From the NCBI RefSeq assembly GCF_026212465.1, contig NC_080056.1, positions 22,566,464 through 22,630,463 of the forward strand: a stretch of DNA of 64,000 nt, in the 5' to 3' direction. Below are positions 57,857-64,000 of this stretch, one piece after another (within the stretch, counting starts at the first letter, position 1; each line of letters begins with the position of its first letter). The position numbers and the translations under genes are program-made. The notes beneath the pieces are model-generated. The model was not told the origin of the DNA, did not search any database, and saw only the letters and a program-made list of their open reading frames with translations. Source of the DNA: Amaranthus tricolor. Its lineage: Eukaryota > Streptophyta > Magnoliopsida > Caryophyllales > Amaranthaceae.

Positions 57857-60800
57857 ATGGCTCCTAAGAAGAATCCCACACAAACCGCAACCGTGCATAG
57901 CACAGATACAGACACTTCCGCGGGTCACGCTAACAATCAAGCCGTGACTCGTCGTGATCTGGACACGCTAGCACGCAATCTTACTGCCGCTTTTACTGAA
58001 CAGCTACGCGCCGTCATAAGTAATACTCCCACTCAACAACGAGTGTTAGAAGATATGGCAGACCAAATTAAAAACTTGCAGGAACGGATCGAACCCCACC
58101 AGAAGGTACCAAAGTCCCATGAATCTCAAGATGGGAATTCGAGGACCTCCCACTCCAGCAGGCGTCTTACTGCCGCTTTTACTGAACAGCTACGCGCCGT
58201 CATAAGTAATACTCCCACTCAACAACGAGTGTTAGAAGATATGGCAGACCAAATTAAAAACTTGCAGGAACGGATCGAACCCCACCAGAAGGTACCAAAG
58301 TCCCATGAATCTCAAGATGGGAATTCGAGGACCTCCCACTCCAGCAGGCGTAATAAGAAAAGGCGGGAAAGATATGGAACCCACACGGATGTTAGCAGGA
58401 GTGTATCACAGGACAAAGTGTCCAAAACCACCTCTCGAGATGCCCGAACCTTCCTGGAAAGCAAAAAGCATAAGGCATCCGAAAGCGTCCAGTCGCTGGT
58501 GGATCGACGGAGGCAAGAGAGGAAGAAGGCGCAGCTAGTAGGATCTAGCCATCCAGCGAGTCCTGTAACCATGCCGCGGAACGAAGTCGAGGTCAATATC
58601 CTCCCTGGAGATCCTACGCCGATAATCTCTCCAATGGCTCCTGAAATACTAAACATTCCCAACCCGGGGAAAATAAAAATCCCAAATATGGCAGCATTTG
58701 ACGGCACGTCGTGCCCCGAGGAACACTTAATGGCGTACAAGAATTTGATGGTGCTGCACACTACCAACCCTTCCCTATGGTGTAAATTCTTCCCAACTAC
58801 TCTTACGGGAGCAGCCTTGACATGGTACACCTCCCTTCCAAGAGGAAGTATCCACAATTTTGCCCAACTAGAAGGTAAGTTTTTAGGCCACTTTATAGCC
58901 TCAAAAAGGCAGGAGAAATCAAACTTTCACCTACTTAGTATCACTCAATTGGAAGGAGAGTCCATATCCTCCTATCTTAAGAAGTTCTATGAGGCGGTGC
59001 TAGAGGTGACGGATTTAGAGGAATCAGTCGCCTTAAACGCCCTTATCAATGGAATGAAGGCTCAAAGGCTCAAGTTCCAGTTGGTGGAGAGCCAGGTGAA
59101 GAAATATGCGGAGGCCATGAAGCAATGTCAAAGTTATGTCATGGCCTCCGAGATATGTCAGGCACATGGCCCCAAGAGGCGGAAGTCTGACAAGAAAGAC
59201 GTCGCAACTCCCCATCAATCCTCGAGGAACAGAGAAGAGCCCCAGTGGAGGAGGGAAAGAAATTACATGCCGCGTCGTCCTGCGCCCCCTTCTGACATGG
59301 GACCCCCACGATCCCATCACATTTATACCACGGAAGGGGAATCCAGAACGCGTAATTTGTTAGACGGGGGAAACGACCCGATGTTTAATCGAAACAGAAG
59401 GGATATTTTCTTTGCCGTTCGAGACAAATTGCCAACTCCACCTCCCACTACCACTCCTTCTGACAGGCGCAATTACAATCTGTGGTGTGACTACCACAAG
59501 GAGCACGGCCATACCTTGGCCCAATGTCGCGAACTCAAACGTATCCTGCATCAACTGGCCGAGGAAGGAAAGCTTTCCAGGTTCCTCAAAATTGGACAGA
59601 TGAAAGTCAAAAGGGTACTCGTGGATACAGGAAGCACGACAGATCTCATTACAATGGAGTGCTTAAGAAAAATGAATTTTGAGGAAAAGCACTTACAGCC
59701 CCTAGATAAGCCGCTGATCGGGTTTGGGGGAAGTCAGGTCATTCCGCTAGGAACGATCATTCTCCCCGTGCGCGTAGGAGAAAGAAATGAAAGTAGGTCC
59801 ATGCCCATACGTTTCACGGTAGTGGATCTCACTTTCCCCTACAACGCCATCATGGGACTTCCCCTCATTAACAAAATCAAAGCTGCAATCTTCCCTCATC
59901 AACTCTTGCTGCAATTCGAGCGGGATGATGGGCAAGTAGGCATCCTCAAGGGAGATCAGGTAACGGCCCGCCAATGCCTCATAAACACTCTGAAACGCGG
60001 ACATTCCGCGACACCCGCCAAGAGGGAAAGGGAAAATCAAGACGCTCCCGCTGTCATGAGCGTGTATATGGAAAACCCTAGCACACATGAAAGGCCTCGC
60101 CCCATAGAAAGATACGAGGAAGTAGACATGTTTGAGGGGAAGCAAGTCAAGATAGGGAAAGATCTTCCTGGTACGATTAAACAAGAAATTGTGGCCACCA
60201 TTGCTGAGTTCCGCGACGTCTTCGCCTTCAGCACGAAAGAAATGCCTGGCATCCCTACTAGCGTCATGTGTCATAAACTTGACATAAGACCAGGCCACAA
60301 ACCAGTGAAGCAAAAGCTGCGGCATCAAGGAAAAGAGCGGACCGAGGCCGCCAAAGAAGAAGTTGAAAAATTGTTGAGAGCCGAATTTATTAGAGAATGC
60401 AAATACTCTGATTGGCTATCCAATGTCGTCCTCGTGAAGAAACCAAATGGCAAATGGAGGATGTGCGTCGATTTCACGGATTTGAATAAGGCATGCCCCA
60501 AGGACGACTATCCACTCCCAAAAATAGATCGCCTGGTGGACTCCACAGCAGGCCATGCGCTACTAAGTTTCATGGATGCCAATGCCGGATATCATCAGAT
60601 TCAATTGGCGCCGGAGGACCAAACACACACGGCCTTCATTACTAGCATGGGTGTCTACTACTACAAAGTCATGCCCTTCGGGTTAAAAAATGCTGGAGCC
60701 ACCTATCAGAGGATGGTAAACAAGGTTTTCCAATCTCAGATTGGACGGAATTTAGAGGTATACGTGGATGACATGATAACAAAAAGCAAGCACGCAACTC

Positions 60801-61192
60801 AGCACGCTGCGGACTTGCGTGAAACGTTCAATACCCTCCGTAAACACCAGATGAAGCTCAATCCGGACAAGTGCGTGTTCGGGGTCACCGGAGGAAAATG
60901 TCTCGGCTTCTTGGTAGACGAGCGGGGCATCGAGGCAAATCCTGATAAGATTCATGCCATTCAAAACATGAGATCCCCCACCTCCGTAAAAGAAGTACAA
61001 AAGCTCACGGGGTGTATAGCTGCTCTAGGAAGATTCCTTTCAAAGTCTGCGGAAAAATGCTTGCCTTTCTTCAAAACGATAAAGCAACAGAAATTCGAAT
61101 GGACCGCGGAAGCAGAAGAGTCTTTCCGCCAGCTTAAGGAGCACCTATCGGCCTTGCCAAAACTAGTTTCGCCCATCAACGGGAAAAGCTAG
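57857..61192 (+). CDS. Tat gypsy Gag-protease-RT polyprotein (frameshift-truncated)
   Basis: 1111 codons from the ATG at 57857 (MAPKKNPTQ), the first ATG after the primer site; an in-frame ATG at 57785 lies inside the LTR. Residues ~42-165 hold two identical 62-residue repeats. The capsid domain spans ~273-435 (MAAFDGTSCPEEHL, FFPTTLTGAALTWYTSLP). A modified zinc motif WCDYHKEHGHTLAQC is at ~543. Protease active site VDTGS is at 589-593. RT runs ~848-1040 with YVDD at 969-972, DANAGYHQI and GLKNAGATYQ. The link between the zinc motif and protease is unusually short, suggesting an in-frame deletion. The frame stops at 61192 in a run where the next domain continues in another frame. Confidence 0.92.
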   Translation: MAPKKNPTQTATVHSTDTDTSAGHANNQAVTRRDLDTLARNLTAAFTEQLRAVISNTPTQQRVLEDMADQIKNLQERIEPHQKVPKSHESQDGNSRTSHSSRRLTAAFTEQLRAVISNTPTQQRVLEDMADQIKNLQERIEPHQKVPKSHESQDGNSRTSHSSRRNKKRRERYGTHTDVSRSVSQDKVSKTTSRDARTFLESKKHKASESVQSLVDRRRQERKKAQLVGSSHPASPVTMPRNEVEVNILPGDPTPIISPMAPEILNIPNPGKIKIPNMAAFDGTSCPEEHLMAYKNLMVLHTTNPSLWCKFFPTTLTGAALTWYTSLPRGSIHNFAQLEGKFLGHFIASKRQEKSNFHLLSITQLEGESISSYLKKFYEAVLEVTDLEESVALNALINGMKAQRLKFQLVESQVKKYAEAMKQCQSYVMASEICQAHGPKRRKSDKKDVATPHQSSRNREEPQWRRERNYMPRRPAPPSDMGPPRSHHIYTTEGESRTRNLLDGGNDPMFNRNRRDIFFAVRDKLPTPPPTTTPSDRRNYNLWCDYHKEHGHTLAQCRELKRILHQLAEEGKLSRFLKIGQMKVKRVLVDTGSTTDLITMECLRKMNFEEKHLQPLDKPLIGFGGSQVIPLGTIILPVRVGERNESRSMPIRFTVVDLTFPYNAIMGLPLINKIKAAIFPHQLLLQFERDDGQVGILKGDQVTARQCLINTLKRGHSATPAKRERENQDAPAVMSVYMENPSTHERPRPIERYEEVDMFEGKQVKIGKDLPGTIKQEIVATIAEFRDVFAFSTKEMPGIPTSVMCHKLDIRPGHKPVKQKLRHQGKERTEAAKEEVEKLLRAEFIRECKYSDWLSNVVLVKKPNGKWRMCVDFTDLNKACPKDDYPLPKIDRLVDSTAGHALLSFMDANAGYHQIQLAPEDQTHTAFITSMGVYYYKVMPFGLKNAGATYQRMVNKVFQSQIGRNLEVYVDDMITKSKHATQHAADLRETFNTLRKHQMKLNPDKCVFGVTGGKCLGFLVDERGIEANPDKIHAIQNMRSPTSVKEVQKLTGCIAALGRFLSKSAEKCLPFFKTIKQQKFEWTAEAEESFRQLKEHLSALPKLVSPINGKS
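57980..58351 (+). repeat. Perfect 186-bp in-frame tandem duplication in gag
   Basis: 57980-58165 and 58166-58351 are identical as read, adding 62 residues (LTAAFTEQLRAVISNTPTQQ at the start of each) without breaking the frame. Confidence 0.95.
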
Positions 61193-62700
61193 TCTTATAT
61201 GTCTCTGTCTCCGAATACTCGTTATCCGGAGTGCTTGTGGCGGAAAAGGAAAAGAAGCAGCTCCCAATATACTATGTGAGTCATGCATTCCGTGGCTCGG
61301 AAGGGAACTATTGCGAAGTGGAAAAGGTCATATTCGCGATAGTGATGGCCAGCAGGAAATTGAAGCCATACTTTCAGTCCAACCCGATCATTGTCCGGAC
61401 TGATCAACCTTTAAAAAAGATTCTGGAAGGGAAAAACAAGTCAAGCCGCGTCACAAATTGGGCAAACCAGTTAGCAGATTTCGGCATCGAGTACGAACCT
61501 CGAACAGCAATTAAAGCACAAGCTTTAGCTGACTTTATTGCTGAAAGCACTTCCCCCCCTCCTGCTGAACTTAATCAAGAATGGAAATTATATGTAGACG
61601 GGTCTTCAACACAATCGGCGAGTGGGGCCGGGCTCCTCATTGTGTCTTCCGCCGGGGTCCGCATGGAAAGGGCGGTCAGATTCGAGTTCGCGGCATCCAA
61701 CAATGAGGCCGAGTACGAAGCATTACTGATGGGGCTGAAAATCTACTATGAGGCAGGGGCTATAGAATTGGCCGCATTCTCGGACTCCCAATTAATAGTG
61801 GGGCAAGTAAACGGGGAATTCGAGGCTAAAGATGATAGCATGAAAATGTATCTGCAGCAAGTGAAGGACTTTGTTCCAAAGTTTGATAAGTTCACGTTGG
61901 AGCACATTCCACGATCCCAAAATGCCCAAGCCGATTCCCTAGCAAAACTTGCTAGCTCCGCAGATACTTCCGCGGCTCGTGATATAATTTGGGAAGTGCT
62001 CCCTAACCCCAGCATCAACTTCATGATCAATACCATCGACAGATCTGAAACATGGATGGGGCCATACGTTAAGTACTTGCAAGATCAAACGCTCCCCCAG
62101 GACGAGAATCAGGCCAAAATGCTCCAAAAGAAGGCCAAATGGTTCGAACTTCACGAAGGAACGCTCTATAAAAAGTCATACACACATCTCCTTCTGAAAT
62201 GTGTTGCTCCTGAAGAAGGAAATTATATCCTACGCGAAATACACGAAGGTGGATGCGGAATACACCAGGGAGTGCGAATTGTCATTAGCAAAGTCCTTAG
62301 GAGTGGATATTACTGGCCTTCACTCCGGAAAGACGCGGAAGAATTGATCTTACTGTGTCCTGAATGTCAGTATCACTCAAAGATAGGAAGAAAACCCTCT
62401 AATTACTTGACCGTCTTGCAAGCCGTCCTGCCATTCGACAAGTGGGGTATGGATCTCCTTGGCCCCTTTCCACCAGCAAAGGAGCAGCGCAAGTTCATCA
62501 TTGTGGCTATTGATTGCTTCACCAAGTACGTAGAAGCAGAAGCTCTTAGTTCAATCACAGACAAGCAAGTCTGTCAGTTCTTATGGCGGAACATCATCAC
62601 AAGATACGGCATACCACGGGTGATCATAACAGATAATGGAAGGCAATTTGTCAGCAAGAACACCATCGAGTATTGCGACAAATTCCACATCCAAATTTAG
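61193..62700 (+). pseudogene. Tat gypsy RNase H, second RNase H and integrase core
   Basis: Coding similarity resumes at ~61,193, one frame away from the preceding ORF; the first ATG in frame is at 61,231. RNase H 1: YYVSHAFRGSEGNYCEVEKV ... VRTDQPLKKIL. Second RNase H: KLYVDGSSTQSASGAG, a NNEAEYEALLMGL block, then FSDSQLIVGQVNGEF and QADSLAKLAS, with D, E and D acids visible. Integrase: HEGGCGIHQG...CPECQYHS zinc region, WGMDLLGPFPP and VIITDNGRQF core acids. The frame ends at TAG 62,698-62,700, where Lys is usual, with a small deletion just after. Enzymatic domains look intact but cannot be made as one protein with RT. Confidence 0.9.
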
Positions 62701-62704
62701 TTCT

Positions 62705-63283
62705 GTGTCCAGGCCGCAAACTAACGGTCAAGTCGAGTCCGCCAATAAGGAGATACTAAATGGTATCAAAAAGAAGATAGAAGGGGTCAAGGGCAATTGG
62801 GATGAAGAACTACCCGGAATCTTATGGGCCAGTCGAACAACCGTCAAAGAGGCCACGGGGCACACACCGTTCTCTTTAGTGTACGGGTCCGAAGCCGTAC
62901 TTCCAGTGGAAATAAGAGTACCCTCTACAAGGGTCGCCTACTACTCGTACGACGAAAACGAAGAAGGAAAAAGAGCAAACTTAGACCTACTACCAGAGAC
63001 AAGAGGAAATGCACTGCTAAGATCGATGGCCCAAAAGCAGAAGATGATTCGTAGCTTCAACCGCCATGTGAAAACAAGACGTATTCGGATCAATGATCTC
63101 GTCCTCTGTAAAGTCGAAGCTACTGGGAAAATAGTTGAAAAAGGAAAGTTAGGGGCCAACTGGGACGGACCTTTCAAAGTCACCCGTGTCATCAAACCAG
63201 GAACGTTCGAACTAGAAGACATGAAAGGGAAAAAACTACCCCGTCCATGGAATGGAGACCACTTAAAGAAATTCTTCATTTAA
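62705..63283 (+). pseudogene. Tat gypsy integrase C-terminal part
   Basis: Continues in a third frame with SRPQTNGQVESANKEIL (the catalytic Glu of the integrase triad), WASRTTVKEATGHTPFSLVY, then a basic C-terminal DNA-binding region with LGANWDGPFKVTRVIKPGTF and the end PRPWNGDHLKKFFI at 63283. No chromodomain is present, as expected for Tat. Confidence 0.9.
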
Positions 63284-63489
63284 TAAAATTTGCAAGGGGC
63301 AATCAATGACTTATCAGCATCAATCCGCGACTACCTTCATTTCACAACAGTTGCGTTGTCACTCGAAATCATTTCTGTCATCCATCATTTGTATTCTTAT
63401 CAATCATTTATAACAAAAGTTTCATTTTCAGATTATCCGGCTTTTATGTTCCCAAGTACTCGGCAAAATCCTATTGCAAATCTTATAAA
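63284..63489 (+). other. 3' untranslated region of the Tat element
   Basis: Non-coding sequence after the integrase stop; includes aaaatttgcaaggggcaa, purine-rich but not a clear polypurine tract. Confidence 0.5.
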
Positions 63490-64000
63490 ATATTCCGAGT
63501 TTTCCGCTAAGATGTTTCCCAACCGGGACATCGATAAGTCGGACTCCCAGTTTGGGGTCCCTGAGTTCAAAAATATTCTAAGTTTTCCGCTAAGATGTTT
63601 CCCAACCGGGACATCGATAAGTCGGACCCCCAGTTTGGGGTCCATGAGTTCAAAAATATTCTAAGTTTTTCATAAAGATGTTTCCCAACCGGGACATCGA
63701 TAAGTCGGACCCCCAGTTTGGGGTCCCTGAGTTCAAAAATTCTAAGTTTTTCATAAAGATGTTTCCCAACCGGGACATCGATAAGTCGGACCCTCAGTTT
63801 GGGGTTCCTTAGTTCAAAAATTCTAAGTTTTTCACAAAGATGTTTCCTAACCGGGACATCGATAAGTCGGACCCCCAGTTTGGGGTCCCTGAGTTCAAAA
63901 ATATTCTAAGTTTTCCACTAAGATGTTTCCTAACCGGGACATCGACAAGTCGGACCCCCAGATTGGGGTCTCACTTCAAAATTTTTCGAAGTTATTTGAT
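63490..64000 (+). repeat. Tandem repeats (81-83 bp, six units) in the Tat 3' region
   Basis: The landmark gatgtttccc/tccaaccgggacatc recurs at 63511, 63594, 63677, 63758, 63839 and 63922. Each unit carries gacatcgataagtcgga and cagtttggggtcc. The array may continue beyond the window. 3' tandem repeats are common in Tat elements. Confidence 0.93.

Larger units (their letters stand above)
57219..64000 (+). mobile_element. Ty3/gypsy Tat-lineage element, 3' LTR beyond window
   Basis: 5' LTR end, tRNA primer site, a gag-protease-RT frame, two RNase H domains (gypsy RNH followed by a second, archaeal-type RNH), integrase and a 3' untranslated tandem-repeat zone. The second RNase H between RNH and integrase defines the Tat lineage (Ogre/Retand and relatives). 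Only two breaks interrupt pol, so it is much younger than the copia and CACTA remains. The left limit is uncertain because the 3' LTR is not in view. Confidence 0.9.

Noticed and set aside
58312..60328. Long minus-strand ORFs of up to 193 codons
   Set aside because: Antisense shadows of the Tat gag-pol frame.
63490..64000. Regular repeats resembling a CRISPR array
   Set aside because: Contiguous 81-83-bp units with no unique spacers, in the 3' region of a retrotransposon.

Overview
This 64 kb window looks like plant nuclear heterochromatin, most likely from a eudicot. It is strongly AT-rich and holds no intact host gene I can defend. Nearly everything recognisable is transposon-derived: Ty1/copia elements with tRNA-iMet-type primer sites, Ty3/gypsy elements including a Tat-type one with two RNase H domains, CACTA (En/Spm) fragments with introns, hAT elements, Stowaway MITEs, foldback elements, and a ~169-bp satellite. 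I cannot name the species.

Layout. 1-12,420: a decayed minus-strand copia element of Sirevirus-like organisation, split by three solo LTRs at 193-1794, 2318-5763 and 6061-9341; a fourth solo LTR (3414-4905) sits inside the second. Five-base target duplications place most of these exactly. 13,916-17,003: a degenerate hAT element with an 8-bp target duplication. 17,907-18,340: a foldback MITE. 18,411-32,335: CACTA wreckage (pieces of at least four copies in both orientations) mixed with three arrays of one ~169-bp satellite: A at 19,071-22,434, B at 26,588-27,386, and C at 30,020-32,012, which is inverted. Array A has an 11-monomer, ~1.85-kb higher-order period. 32,340-33,287: a 5'-truncated copia tail with its 3' LTR. 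33.6-36 kb: a long hairpin and Stowaway/hAT relics.

37,160-46,300: a plus-strand CACTA element opened by a 720-bp hAT MITE (perfect 8-bp duplication) and by a 5.5-kb internally deleted gypsy element (38,394-43,927) carrying gag and an extra upstream ORF. 46,300-53,597: a minus-strand Sirevirus-like copia element with gag, protease, integrase, RT, RNase H and an extra env-position ORF; both its ends are truncated. 53.7-54 kb: compound microsatellites. 54,170-56,170: another CACTA second-ORF pseudogene. 57.2-64 kb: the youngest-looking large element, a plus-strand Tat-type gypsy. Its LTR end, primer site, 1111-codon gag-pol reading frame, RNase H, integrase and 3' tandem repeats are visible, but a frameshift and a stop/frameshift break pol. 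Its 3' LTR lies outside the window.

No operon or pathway is implied. The genes relate through nesting: repeated insertion of elements into elements, LTR-LTR recombination leaving solo LTRs, and satellite expansion inside or beside CACTA copies. The association of the satellite with CACTA DNA is the most interesting feature.
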